Positions 50,396 to 61,734 of a DNA stretch of 64,000 nucleotides are shown here, piece after piece. The notes beneath the pieces were generated by a model. It was not told the DNA's origin. It ran no database searches and saw only the letters and a list, made by a program, of their open reading frames with translations. This DNA is from Tubiluchus corallicola. Taxonomy: Eukaryota; Priapulida; Priapulimorpha; Priapulimorphida; Tubiluchidae. The stretch is taken from assembly GCA_030141605.1 (NCBI GenBank), contig JAQGDQ010001059.1, positions 1 through 64,000 of the forward strand, read 5' to 3'. Position numbers and translations under genes: made by a program. How positions within the stretch are numbered: position 1 is the first letter of the stretch; every line of letters begins with the position of its first letter.

Positions 50396-51410
50396 CTTTG
50401 TAGGATTCGTTCTCTGAAAATTTTTGCAGAGAGCTGCATGCTGCTGCCATCTATAAACCATAAACAACACTATGAGACACTCCCATGTTACACGTTGACT
50501 AAATTTTCCGCTAGATGACACTAAAACATATTTTCTCAATTTGTCGTTTATTAAAGCTTTCGTTAGATGACGCCAATTGACAGTTAGAAACTACGGCATT
50601 ATAATATTGCTCTAAATCCATCCCCACACTCTCTCAATCACAGTAAGCAAAAAATAGTCTGTTCTGAAATGCTTTTGTCTGGCCCCATGACACAGCTGAC
50701 ATATAAAACACCACGTAAAAGAAAATATTATCACAGTCTACGTAGCTAATATATTTTTCATTAAAAAAAATAAATACACTGCTAGCATTGATGTTTTATT
50801 TATTTATTTTTTATTTATTATTATTATGTTGTCAGCAGACTGCAGTTTGCTTTTAAATATAGTTACTGGCGCACCTTCTATTGGTAGAAGGAGCAAGCAT
50901 ATAACTTGCTCACTTTAAAATTTAGTTACTTACATATATTTAAGAATTTTAGAAAGAATAAAATAATATGTTTGCTTACCTACAATATTTAACAAAATTT
51001 AAAGAAGTGTGGGATGGCGAAAAACCAAAATGGTGTTCTAGTCTGCATTATCTAAATAGCAAAACTGCCAATCTCTTTCAACAAGGTTAATTACATATAA
51101 AGTTTTAGTTGTTCACATAGGTCATAGGTGACATTTAAAAGATTAAAGTAATAATATTAGCCAAAAGGACAGATTAATAACTTTCATGTTTTTTTGAGAT
51201 TTGGTCATAAGGGCAGAAGAAAACAGTGAATTATTGACAAAAAATTTCTCATTTTTAGGAATACTTTGTGGAGAAGGCAGGGTCCGTCAGTCTGCTCTCC
51301 TTGGTCAAAAATCAGAGAAAGAATATTACTAGATATTAAGAAAAGCAAAATATATGTATATTACGATATTATAATATACAGTATAAAATCAATGTGCGTG
51401 AGCAAGACAA
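50396..51410. other. Upstream region of the minus-strand gene
   Basis: Probable 5' UTR and promoter close to 50396; beyond it AT-rich sequence with no gene seen. Confidence 0.35.
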
Positions 51411-51417
51411 AATGTAA

Positions 51418-51419
<2 letters not shown>

Positions 51420-51508
<89 letters not shown>

Positions 51509-51560
51509 TATTATTATTATTATCGTTATCGATATCATTATCAATTATTATTATTATTAC

Positions 51561-51606
<46 letters not shown>

Positions 51607-51607
51607 G
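51420..51607. repeat. (ATT)n microsatellite
   Basis: About 190 bases of ATT repeats with a few interruptions. The long Leu/Tyr ORF through it is an artefact. Confidence 0.97.
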
Positions 51608-52214
51608 TACAACTGTGCCTGTCATATTTTAATAAATTTAACTTCAGTCAAAGACTTAATTATAATCAGATTGGGTCTGAGAATTGAAAGTAAGACAATC
51701 TGAACAAAACTCGGACATGTAGAGCAAAATATACTCATTGTGTTATGTTGTTTGTTTTTTAATATCCTTATTATGTCCATGGTACAGGTTGTAAATTTGA
51801 GCAGTCTAAAGTTTCGTCAATTGTTGCTGACTGTTGTGCTCTGTACATTCTTTTCTCATTAATTGTGAATGATGCCAATGGGTAATCTGATAATATTAGC
51901 TTAACTAAAACCACGGTAACTACAAAGCACAATAAAATTTGTTCTTAAGCTTTTCATTATAAAGATTTTATAAAGACTTTGTTAGACAATGCCTAAGCAT
52001 ATCATGTGCAAACATTATTCTGGAAAACCTTGGTAGGAAATAAATGAATTAGAAGTTGCAGATGATTTACTTTACTTTACTTTATACTACTTTTCTTTTC
52101 TTTGCTTTGCTTTGCTTTACTTTATTAAAACAGTGATAGAAGCTTTAGATACATATTAAACTATAAACTTATTGCAAGAATTCTATTTGTAGCACAACTG
52201 GCAGTATTATTTTT

Positions 52215-52897
52215 AGGCATTACTGTCGACAATAAACTCACTTGGGATGAATAGTTTCATTAAATATACAACAAAATGGCTTTAAGCACGGCATTCTTAC
52301 ACCAAGCCAGAGGCCATTTAACCAAGAAAACAAAAATTCTCATCTACAAAAGTCTAATATTACCACAGTATCTGAATGGTTGCACTTTGCTTCAAAACGT
52401 TAAAAATGAAAACTTTAGAAAACTAAATACAATGCAAAACTACGCACTTAGATTAATTCATGGCTACTCTCACAAAACTTCTAAACAACATGCTGCCTCT
52501 GCAACAAGCTTAAGAACGTCCACAAAAATACCAATATTAGAAGCCTATCGAGATTGCAAAACACTGATATTTCTTTATAAATATATCAATAAACTGGGCA
52601 TTCAGTTTGTCATTCATTCCCTATACCACTTTAAACAGTAGAATACAGAATTACGATAAATTTGGAAATAACTCTATATCAAAACAAGCCATACATTTAT
52701 GGAACTTACTACCCAGTGAAATAAAACAAATAGAATCTCTCCACCAGTTTACAAAGAAATTCAAAGAATATCAATATAACAGGTTTCAACTTCCAAATTA
52801 TGCATCTGATACTAATTACACAGACTTAACTTCCATCTACCCCCGCCCTAGACTCCATAAAACGATTGAAAATGAATTTTTAAGAAAAAGTATGTAA
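52215..52897 (+). pseudogene. LINE fragment, 3' end of the reverse-transcriptase ORF
   Basis: Starts GITVDNKLTWDE with an in-frame stop, then KTKILIYKSLILPQYLNGCT, MQNYALRLIHGY and ISKQAIHLWNLLPSEIKQIE, ending IYPRPR. One frameshift lies near 52,610-52,640. It is a diverged relative of the copy at 53290-55732, covering only its last third. Confidence 0.85.
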
Positions 52898-53289
52898 TGT
52901 AATACGTGTTATGCTAGTTTTGTAATGTCAAATGTAAAAATAGTGTAAATGTAATGAGTGAAATTTATGCAATGTAAAGCATGTTTCTGTTAATTGTGTT
53001 ATGTTAAATGTATATATAGTGCAAGATGTGTACGCAAAATTTAATGTATTTTTTGTAATATTGTTTTGTAAAAATATTTTAATATGGTGTTTGTAAATAT
53101 TTCCATTTATTGTATATAATTAGACCTTAGTTTTGCAAGAAAAAAATATCACAGTTTTCATGTTTCATTTTAAAAATGCCAAATTTCTCATTCACCAAAT
53201 ATTTAATGGGAGTCGCAGTGAGATTTGAATTAATCAACATGCTCAGTCATTTACAAATAGTTAAAAAAATAGTTATCTACTTTTTCAAA

Positions 53290-55935
53290 TAATTAAAGTG
53301 AAAATTCCTGTTATAAGCCTCAGATTCCTCAGCCACAGTAATCGACCATTTCATTTCGAATAGTAACAATAATTTCGTAGCATATGATACTTTCCCGTGT
53401 GATTATTCAGATCATCATTTCACAATATTAGTAGATAAAATGACCCCACAGCATAATAATAACCAAAATTCAGTCTGGCATTTAATGAGAGACTACGCCC
53501 AATACAACAAACATTCATACTTAATCGACTTAGCAAAAATGAACTGGACCTCCATATATATGACTGATAAAATAGATACACAAGTTAATATTCTGACATA
53601 TAATGTCGAATATTGCCTTAATGTACATGCACCATATAAAAACGTAAAGCAAATCCCACAACAAAGCAAACTCAATAACGAAAGTACCTGGACAACACCT
53701 GAACTTGACAAACTAAGAATAGCGAAAAACAGAATGTATAATATATGGGAAAAGAACAAAACTAAAAACAATCATAACAATTATAAAAAAAAAGAGAAAT
53801 CAATTTAATAATCTTAATAAATGCTTGAAAAATAAACATATACAACAACAATGTAAAAACGCAACAAATACCAAAGAAAAATGGAAAATTATTAACAATG
53901 TAATAAATAAATGCCGTAACAAACTAACGCGTGTTGACGAAATTAAGATCAACAACACTGTTATTACAAAACCCAAAGATATTGCCAACGCGCTAAATGC
54001 AATATTCCTGAATCTTGGAAATTTTAAGGGAGTGGCTTCTCATATTAGCAATAATATAATTAATAAATTAAAAAACAAATCGTCTAACACAGTATTCTCA
54101 TTCAAAAGCGTCACAGTAGGAGAAATTAATGACATATTAAATAACCTAAGTTCCAACAAAGGGAGTGGACCATCAGATATTCCTATCAAAATTCTAAAAG
54201 ATAGCGCATCTGTAATAGCCCCGCATATGACTTACATTGCTAATCAGATAATTATGAGAGGCGAATTTCCAACGGTATGTAAAATGGCAAACGTGACTCC
54301 AATCCATAAAAAAGATCCAAAATGTGATCCCATGAATTATCGCCCAATTTCCGTAATCCATTGTTTCGGCAAAGTTTGGGAAAGGGTAATTTATGATCAG
54401 ATAAATTCATATGTAAATAAACATGAACTTTTATCAAAACATCAGTTTGGCTTCCGTAAACACCATTCAACCATTGACGCCCTAATACGCACAACAGAAA
54501 ATTGGAGACATAGTTTAGACAACAAGCAATACATTTTAGCAGCATTTTTGGATTTAAGTAAAGCTTTCGATAGCATTAATCACGAACTACTTTACGATAA
54601 TTTAAAACAAATCGGATTAGATTCGATATCGTTAAAACTGATACAAAATTCTCTCAAAGATAGACAACAACGAGTAAAGTTAGATACAACCAACTTTTCT
54701 GACTGGGCCACGTTAAACAGAAATATACCGCAAGGAACACTACTAGGTCCGTTATTATTTTGCCTATATATAAACAACATATCCAGTGTATTAAAACACT
54801 CACAAATAACGCAATACGCTGATGACACTACAATCTACATAGCCCATGAAAATGTCCAAACTGCAAAAAATTATTTAGAAGAAGATATAAAAAATATAAA
54901 TATGGCATTTAGTCATTACAAGCTAAAAATGAATAATGACAAAACAGAATTCACGATACTGTCACCCTCATTAAATACTAATGATGCATCATCAACCACT
55001 TTGACAATAGATAATGCTGTAATCAAACAAACTAACAATGTTAAATTCCTGGGCATACAAGTAGACAATAATCTTTCATGGGATGATCACTTTAATAACA
55101 TATACACAAAAATGGCATCTAGCACATCATATCTCCGACAAGTTGAAGGGCAACTAACAAAGGAAACTAAAACACTAATATATAAAACTTTAGTTCTACC
55201 ACACTTCTTATATGGATGTACGCTACTTCAAAAAACCAAAAGAGAAAATTACTTAAAATTAAATCTCCTTCAAAACTATGCGTTGAGATTGATAGCTGGG
55301 TACTCATACAAACACAAGGCAGGTAGACAAAAATTCAAAGCTTCAACAACTAACCTGAGAAAAACTTTAAAATTCCCAATCATTGAAGCACACAAAGAAT
55401 ATTTTACTCTGCTTTTTATATTTAAATACATTAACAACATCAGCAAACCATTCCAGAATAACAGATTTATCTTTTTTCCAAATCCTATCGTTAATTCCAG
55501 AACAAGCAATCTAAAACAAATTAGGACAAATACCCACTATGGAACGAACTCTGTAATCAAACAAGCAATTTTACTTTGGAATTCTCTACCATTACAGGTT
55601 AAACAAATCAAGTCCCTATCAGCATTTAAAACAAAATTAAAATCACTAATATTAACCAGATATGAAATACCATCACACCAGTACGACAACATACACACTA
55701 ATTCCGAATTCATATACCCACGGCCATATTAATTAAATTATAGTTTTTTTTTATATTTTTTTGTGTATAGTTGTAAATATGTTTGATTTTATTCGTCATT
55801 ACTGCACAGTAGTTTAGATTGCACTGACGCATTTGCCTTCAGCAGTGTAAGTTTTTATTAACTAACACTGATTGATTATCTCTATAAAGTTTTTATCAGT
55901 GATTATCAATGTTTTTAATGGCAAATAAAGATTAT

Positions 55936-55965
<30 letters not shown>
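53290..55965 (+). mobile_element. 5'-truncated non-LTR retrotransposon (CR1/jockey-like LINE)
   Basis: Begins inside the end of an endonuclease domain (SATVIDHFIS, YSDHHFTI) and continues through a full reverse transcriptase to a 3' end AATAAAG and a TA-rich tail. The clade (CR1, Rex1, L2 or jockey group) is inferred from RT motifs only. Intergenic, upstream of SPC24. Confidence 0.85.
53440..55732 (+). pseudogene. LINE ORF2: endonuclease end and reverse transcriptase, one frameshift
   Basis: The frame read from 53440 runs to 53808 and the next from 53825 to 55732 (635 aa). They join by one slip in the A9 run at about 53787-53795. RT motifs in order: PIHKKDPKCDPMNYRPIS, AFLDLSKAFDSINHEL, IPQGTLLGPLLFCLYINNI, QYADDTTIY (catalytic YADD), KFLGIQVDNNLSW, and a C-terminal IYPRPY. 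The RT part has no other stop, so the insertion is fairly young. The usual VPQGS is IPQGT here. Confidence 0.88.
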
Positions 55966-55968
<3 letters not shown>

Positions 55969-56734
55969 ACTGCCTTGGCTTAACTTGACCACAGTATAAT
56001 TATATTTCGTGTGTACAAAACGTAGAAAGAAACAAAACCTGGAGGTTTGTAAACGGTGCGTTAAAAAATTGCAGAAATCGAAGGATCGCGGTCATAGTTT
56101 CGCGGGTTTTTGAATACTGTTTCTTTGAAAATTGTGTTCCGTAGATTGGTCTTCAAAAAGTTATAGGTAAGTTCACCAGGTTCATGAGTATTTGTGAATT
56201 GCAACCGACGAGAACTGGTGTTTTTTCAATGTGGCATGGCCAAAGGTAGTATGCTGCTCCTGGGCTGAACAGTGAAATATTACTGTGACAGTTTAGTCGT
56301 GTGTGATAAAACGTACTTGCATATGTGTACACCTTGATAGAGACTCAGCATAATATAAAGCCTACTGTAAAGAGACTAGACGACGAAAGAATTCACATTA
56401 AAATTATATGTCAACGAAAACACAAAAGAAACAGTACTGTTTCTTGTTTAATATGGAAGACATGGGTTTTTTATTTTTGCATGCGTTCTTGACATGAATT
56501 TAAGTAAAAATCTGTTCTCTTTTTTTTGGTACATACTTTTTTGGTCTCACGTATTTTACATGATTATGATTTCTTATTGTTGCGGTGGTAAAGCAAGGTT
56601 TTGGAACTGGAGTCAGTAAATATCTGGCCACCTGTTTTTGCAGTGACTAGTAGAGGTACAGATCTATACAGTTATTTAAGTTAACCAATCTCTTGGACCA
56701 CTTTTTTGTTTCTTTTTTTATAAAATTCAGTATG
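55966..56734. other. Upstream region of SPC24
   Basis: No repeat end recognised. It probably contains the SPC24 promoter and perhaps a noncoding first exon. Confidence 0.35.
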
Positions 56735-56894
56735 CAGGGATGAGAATTTTCTGCAGATACGCAGAATTCCGAGTTTTTGGAAGGCCAGTAGTGCCATTTG
56801 TGTAAATCGCGTAAATTTGTTGAGAAAATTTTTACGGACCCAAAACCCCCGACCTGTTTCAGAGTTTTTTTGCAATTTGTCATTCTCATCCCTG
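56735..56894. mobile_element. hAT-like MITE B, copy D, internally deleted
   Basis: Both ends are kept (CAGGGATGAGAATTTTC and GTCATTCTCATCCCTG) with AGTATG on both flanks, but only 160 bases remain and the core with the CTCF-like word is gone. It sits 82 bases upstream of the SPC24 start codon, in promoter or 5' UTR. Confidence 0.8.
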
Positions 56895-56976
56895 AGTATG
56901 CTGTGTAGTTTTATGAGCACCTATTTGAAGAGTGTCACATATTATAGGATACTTGCACTGCCGAAGTTTGAGAACC

Positions 56977-57630
56977 ATGTCAGATGAGGAATTCGAAAGT
57001 GTCGTACGGCAATTTCTGCAACATTTGGAACCTGAGAACTCACCTGTGATAAAACAATGTGATTGGTCGCTTGTAAATTCTGAAAATGAGTACAGACAGC
57101 GATTGGACGAATTGGAGGCGCTTAAAAAGGAGAAGGAAAATCTGTCGGAGAAATACGAAGCGTTTCTGGTGAAAAAAACGAGACAAGAAGAACTGAGAGA
57201 AGAGCAGCAGGAAGGGTTGGACGAGAAAAGGGCAGAATTGGAGACACTGCGAAAGAGAATAACCGAAGTTAAAGAAGAAAACAACTTGCTGATTGGCGAA
57301 CTAAAAAAATGCGAAGAAATGGCGGAGAAAACGAACGAGGCGCTGGCTTGTCTAGATGTCCAGTCCGTGAACCACGTGAGCCGTGAGTTGGCGCTGTACA
57401 AGAAGCTCACACACGTGCGCTGGCACGAAGACCCGGAGCCGGGCAAAGTGAAGGGCGTGGTGAGCGAGAAGACGGACGCGAAGGTGTTCGACTTGGACAA
57501 GAATAAGTATTCTCAGTTTTTTATAACAAACTACGTCTGGAATCTGATGACACCTGCAGACGAGGATGAAACGGATGATTGTAACAACCTGCATCAGGGC
57601 ATAGGAAACTTGAATTTAGATACCAACTAA
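56977..57630 (+). CDS. SPC24: SPC24, Ndc80 kinetochore complex subunit
   Basis: Spc24 pairs with Spc25 to anchor the Ndc80 complex to the inner kinetochore. This 217-residue single-exon protein has a long Glu/Lys-rich coiled coil (about residues 30-125, LEALKKEKENLSEKYEAFLV and on) and then the globular RWD-like domain. There it matches human SPC24: LALYKKLTHVRWHEDPEPGK, then VKGVV, then KYSQFFITNYVWNLM, aligning with human YHQVSKIEWDYECEPGMVKG and FISDYLWSLV. The human protein is 197 aa. The ATG at 56977 (MSDEEFES) is chosen. An in-frame ATG 15 codons upstream codes unconserved residues and lies next to a possible acceptor (TATTATAG, to 56946). A short MITE ends 82 bases before the start. 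The acidic C-terminal tail after residue 200 is lineage-specific. Confidence 0.92.
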   Translation: MSDEEFESVVRQFLQHLEPENSPVIKQCDWSLVNSENEYRQRLDELEALKKEKENLSEKYEAFLVKKTRQEELREEQQEGLDEKRAELETLRKRITEVKEENNLLIGELKKCEEMAEKTNEALACLDVQSVNHVSRELALYKKLTHVRWHEDPEPGKVKGVVSEKTDAKVFDLDKNKYSQFFITNYVWNLMTPADEDETDDCNNLHQGIGNLNLDTN

Positions 57631-57704
57631 ACTTTAGGCCACGTTATAAAAGCTTTATTTATTCACTTTTTTGATATTAACCGTTGGTTAAACCCTGCAA
57701 AGGT

Positions 57705-57710
57705 AATAAA
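57705..57710 (+). terminator. Candidate SPC24 poly(A) signal
   Basis: AATAAA 75 bases after the SPC24 stop codon. Confidence 0.55.
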
Positions 57711-57774
57711 AAATGTAATTTTGTTACATTCTTGAAAGTTGTATAGAAATATCTTAGCATACATTTGATCATTA

Positions 57775-58476
57775 CAGTGTTCCCTCGCTACTTTGCGGTT
57801 CATTTATTGCGGGTTTTCAAAAATATTAATGCAAAATATTTATCGCGGTATTTTCGCTGTTTCGTGGGTTTTCAAAGTATTTTTGCACATGCGTAGTACG
57901 GTGATGTATAGATTTGATGAATATTGCATAAAAATGAAAAAATGTATAAAAATATATTAGAAATATTAACTCTGATATTAAAAGAATATTATAAATCATA
58001 AAAAAATTATCATTTACATAAATAGTGTATTTATTCGGCGGATGAATACACACCAAAAACGAAATGTAGTACTTGCGCCCGAAATGTGATGCTACTTGCT
58101 GACCTGAGATTGTACACAACGCACGATTGGTTGATTGTGAACATTTAAGTAAAGTTTTTTAAAAGGGACATGTCCAGTATGGGAAAAGTTATTAAGGGAA
58201 TGGGAAATTGTAATGTATAAGAGTGTGGGGAGGGTTTATAAAGACACAACACACGATTGGTTGATTGATGGAAAGCTTTTTAAAAGGTACATGTACAGTA
58301 TGGGAAAAGTTATTAAGGGAATTGGAAAGGGTTATGTATAAGAGTGTGGGGAGGGTTTATAAAGACTTAAAATAATGTATAACTACTAAAATAAGTATAG
58401 CGTCCCTACTTCGTGGAAATTCACTTATCACGTGTGGGCCTGGAACGGAACACCCGCGATAAGTGAGGGAACACTG
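57775..58476. mobile_element. Pogo/Tigger-like MITE (CAGTGTTCCCTC ends), copy 2
   Basis: Flanked by TA on both sides, with ends CAGTGTTCCCTCGCTACTTT and AAGTGAGGGAACACTG. It includes a roughly 118-bp direct duplication (58141-58250 and 58251-58370, around GTATGGGAAAAGTTATTAAG) not seen in copy 1. It lies just past the SPC24 poly(A) signal. Confidence 0.8.
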
Positions 58477-59491
58477 TATTCAAATTTTGTGTTGTATCAG
58501 TAAAAGTTATTTTCACTTCAGATTGTTATTTGTGAATGTATTCGCAACGTAGCTGCATTTTGGAATTGTTAATGCATTCTTGATGTATTAAAAGTTCTTG
58601 GAACATTAAACAAACTTGTAACGCAATAAATGTAATTTAAGATTTCTTCATATTCAGTTTCTGTCTGTGCATGTCATTCAAATTGTGTCAATGTTTTAAA
58701 TTTTTGTATAAAGATAACTAAAAATGGATACATATAAAGTTATGTAGAAACTGTAAAAACAGTCCGTACTTCAGATAAAGTGTTGTACAAATGTCTTTAT
58801 CTAAAATCTAGAAGCAACATAGGCTGGAGCATTGTAACACTGTCATTTTTTATTTTATATTACAAGAAGTATACTATGTATTAACTCAATGCTATGCAAA
58901 AAAATTTTTATAGTAGTTTTTTAAATACATCTTGGTGACTATGGAAGTCATAAACCTGTGCTCAGTAACAAGACCTGCTCGTTGTAGTTGTTTGTGGCAA
59001 GACGGCACCTGGCTCATTATTAAGATGAGGCACTGAAACAACAGAGGTGTCCAAGTGGCATTCGGATGTGGATATACACTTCCTATATTAGGTAAACAAT
59101 CAGAAAAATATAGCGTATGAAACAGCCCCAAGCAAGTATTGAACCCAGCGATCGCTTAGAAAGATGTAAGACGGCACAGAAATTTTATTCATAAAACTTG
59201 AACGGAACAGTTAACAATTAACACATTTCATTAACACATTTGCTTTATGTTCGTCCTAGTTAATCTATCTATTAGGAATTACACGAAAACTGAAGACACC
59301 ATGTGATCTTATATAACTGAGCTGATTATTAACTGATTGTGCAACAATATGAAAATGCAATAAATATATCTATGACCTGTTATGGCCAAATATAAAACAT
59401 CTTCTTTTCATAGAAAAACAGAAAACTCAGAGCATCACATTTTTATATTGTTGTTCGATCAATTAATAATCAGTTCAGTTATATCAGACCA
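58477..59491. other. Intergenic between SPC24 and DUT
   Basis: No gene seen. A B-box-like GGTTCAATACT on the minus strand near 59136-59150, with GCCGTCTTGCCAC near 58997, may be a decayed tRNA-like SINE. Confidence 0.35.
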
Positions 59492-59922
59492 CTGCACTCA
59501 TATTTCGGTTTGCCTGACAAAAGCGGTTAGATGTCGGTCTGAGTTTGCCGATTGTCCGTATTTTCTGATACTAAACTAATACAGTGGGCGCCGTGCATTA
59601 GATTCACTGTAATGTATCATCAATCGTCTAATTGTCTCAAAAAACGTCTAGTACAAGTCGCTCCTGTTCAGAAGTATATAAAAACTGTCCGCAATTGACT
59701 CAAATAACTCCACATAATTGATTCTATATTTTCATTCATAGAGATATACGCGTGGTTACACTGATGTAATGATGTAAACAAAGTGACATCCCGCCAACTA
59801 GTGGTCAGCTTGCGAAATAGCGGACTGTGTCCGTAGTATGCGGGACTTTAATCCAGACCAGATTTTGTCCGAATTTTCCAATATCTGTAGAATCGAGATC
59901 AGACAAACCGAGATATGAGTAT
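59492..59922. mobile_element. MITE E (CTCATATCTCGGTTTG ends), copy 2
   Basis: Ends CACTCATATTTCGGTTTGCC and GACAAACCGAGATATGAGT, with the same core inverted. It lies between SPC24 and DUT. Confidence 0.78.
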
Positions 59923-60101
59923 ATTTGTGTATATTTCTGCTAGATAGAAATTATAATATCGATGACATAATTGTCCTAAATGACGAAAAACTTCGAAATA
60001 AATTTGATACCTTGATGCCAGCTTAATCTAAGGCACATTTGCAAACCTAGATAACTTGGCAAACTTTGATTTGAAATAGTGTTAAACTGTTAGAATAATA
60101 T

Positions 60102-60180
60102 AGTCAAACCTCGTTACAACGCCAGGTCTGGAACACCGCTAAATATGAGTGGGGGGCGGGGGTGGGCGGTAAGGCGAGGT
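60102..60180. mobile_element. Short pogo-like MITE remnant
   Basis: AACCTCGTTACAACGCC at the left and imperfect GGCGGTAAGGCGAGGTT at the right form an inverted pair. The G-rich middle contains a GGGGGGCGGGGG run. Confidence 0.5.
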
Positions 60181-60476
60181 TCATTAAATATCAAAGCCAT
60201 TCCAGCCTGTAACCTCTATTTTGTTTCGTAGTTAATTTTAATATGTCATAAATAGTACAATATTGTTATACCTTCAACAATACATGTGTTATACTGTACA
60301 TTTTTGCTGCATTAACAAAATTAATGCAGGTGGTAGTTCTACGGCGGCGCGTTGCGTAACTTTTAGGTAAAACATTGTGGAGTAGCAATCTTGTGAAATA
60401 CTGCTATCTCCCAATAAAAGAAATATGCAGCCACACAGCCCACCCACGCTCCCACCGTAACATTACTAGATAACTT

Positions 60477-60683
60477 GTTGGCATCCTTCTGTCTGGAAGA
60501 CAATGGAGTGTGCGCCAAGAGAGTCAGTTATTGATCACATTGATGGAGCTGCAGCGTCGACTGTGGCTGAGCAGTCTGATCCTTGAACCACTGGAGTAGC
60601 TTCTCCAGGGCACACGCCTGAGCAATGTGTATGGAGATCCTGAGTTGCCTAGACAACAGGAACCCCCTCTCTTCCTCCCTGTT
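60477..60683 (-). mobile_element. 5'-truncated copy of the 5S-headed SINE
   Basis: Inverted match to the 3' part of the 39603-40140 element (GAAGACAATGGAGTGTGCGC, CAGTTATTGATCACATTGAT, CAGGAACCCCCTCTCTTCC). The 5S head is absent, as expected from truncated reverse transcription. Confidence 0.8.
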
Positions 60684-61003
60684 ATAAACTCAACAGAAAT
60701 CGAGGTTCGGTATAACATAGCAGCCAGGAACCAGGTCTATATGAGTGATGCATTTATATTAACTTGTTATAAATACAATTTTAGGTTAAATATTTATCTA
60801 CTTTTTATGTCAAATATTATTAATTTTCCTTTTAAATAACATTTCATGCATGTTGATCACACAAATTAAAGAAATGTTAATGTACTTGATCTTCTGAAAC
60901 ACGTTGACTTTTCCTTTAATTTTGCATTTTTTAGGTGAAATTGGTAGGATCTGGCGCTTGACCTCGAGCAGGTAACTTCGCAAACACCTTTATACGGAGG
61001 AAA

Positions 61004-61582
61004 ATGGACAAAGTAGCTCTGAGATTCTCAAAGCTTACCGAGCATGCATTCGCTCCCACGAAGGGCTCGAAACTCGCGGCTGGCTATGATTTGTACAGTG
61101 CGTATGACTACAAAATACCTTCCAAGGGTCAAGTGATGGCAAAGACGGACATTAACGTGGCCGTACCAGAGGGAAGTTACGGGCGAGTAGCTCCTCGCTC
61201 GGGACTCGCGCTGAAGCACAGTATCGACGTGGGAGCCGGAGTCGTCGACGCCGATTACCGCGGCAACCTGGGCGTCATCTTGTTCAACTTCGGCGACAGC
61301 GAGTTCGTCGTGAAAAGAGGCGACAGAATTGCCCAGCTCATTTGCGAGAAGATCTTCCTGCCGGAGCTGAAGGAGATGGAGCAACTCGACGACACCGCTC
61401 GCGGCGAGGGCGGATTTGGCTCGACTGGGGTGTCACATGTTGACCAAAATGGAAGCGTCGATGCAGAGGCAACGGCAAATGATGTTACTGAACAGAACGG
61501 GGAAGAAACTAAGCCTAATAGGGCAGAAGCCAAGAAGCCTCGCCTAGAGGTGGAGCAAGATCGTGGTGATGAGAAGGCGTGA
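61004..61582 (+). CDS. DUT: dUTPase (deoxyuridine 5'-triphosphate nucleotidohydrolase)
   Basis: Hydrolyses dUTP to dUMP and pyrophosphate, which keeps uracil out of DNA and feeds dTMP synthesis. All five motifs of the trimeric family are present in order: [11 protein letters not shown] (motif 1), [10 protein letters not shown] (2), [17 protein letters not shown] (3, with the catalytic Asp), [10 protein letters not shown] (4) and [10 protein letters not shown] (5, the flexible Phe-containing arm). The 192-residue protein carries an unusual ~45-residue tail after motif 5, rich in Glu, Asn and Lys, with a KKPRLEV segment that could be a nuclear localisation signal at an atypical position. No targeting peptide is seen. 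The coding part has no introns. A possible acceptor (TTTTTTAG, to about 60934) suggests an upstream noncoding exon. The start is the first ATG (GGAAAATGG), 25 residues before motif 1. Confidence 0.95.
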   Translation: MDKVALRFSKLTEHAFAPTKGSKLAAGYDLYSAYDYKIPSKGQVMAKTDINVAVPEGSYGRVAPRSGLALKHSIDVGAGVVDADYRGNLGVILFNFGDSEFVVKRGDRIAQLICEKIFLPELKEMEQLDDTARGEGGFGSTGVSHVDQNGSVDAEATANDVTEQNGEETKPNRAEAKKPRLEVEQDRGDEKA

Positions 61583-61625
61583 CCGGACATGAAGCCACAA
61601 ACTTATTTGTGACCCGGTTATCAGA

Positions 61626-61631
61626 AATAAA
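61626..61631 (+). terminator. Candidate DUT poly(A) signal
   Basis: AATAAA 44 bases after the DUT stop codon. Confidence 0.7.
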
Positions 61632-61734
61632 ACATTGTGTCAAGTGTATTGGATGTTACGCTGCTTTTACGTTTTTTTGCAACCGAAAGATTTGTTTTTG
61701 AAAAAAGAAATATAAGCTCCCTGCGGTATGAGTC

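Noticed and set aside
51266-51703. 145-residue frame with long Leu runs
   Set aside because: Translation of an (ATT)n microsatellite.
56932-56976. Upstream in-frame ATG for SPC24
   Set aside because: The extra 15 residues are not conserved and a possible splice acceptor overlaps them; 56977 gives a family-like N terminus.
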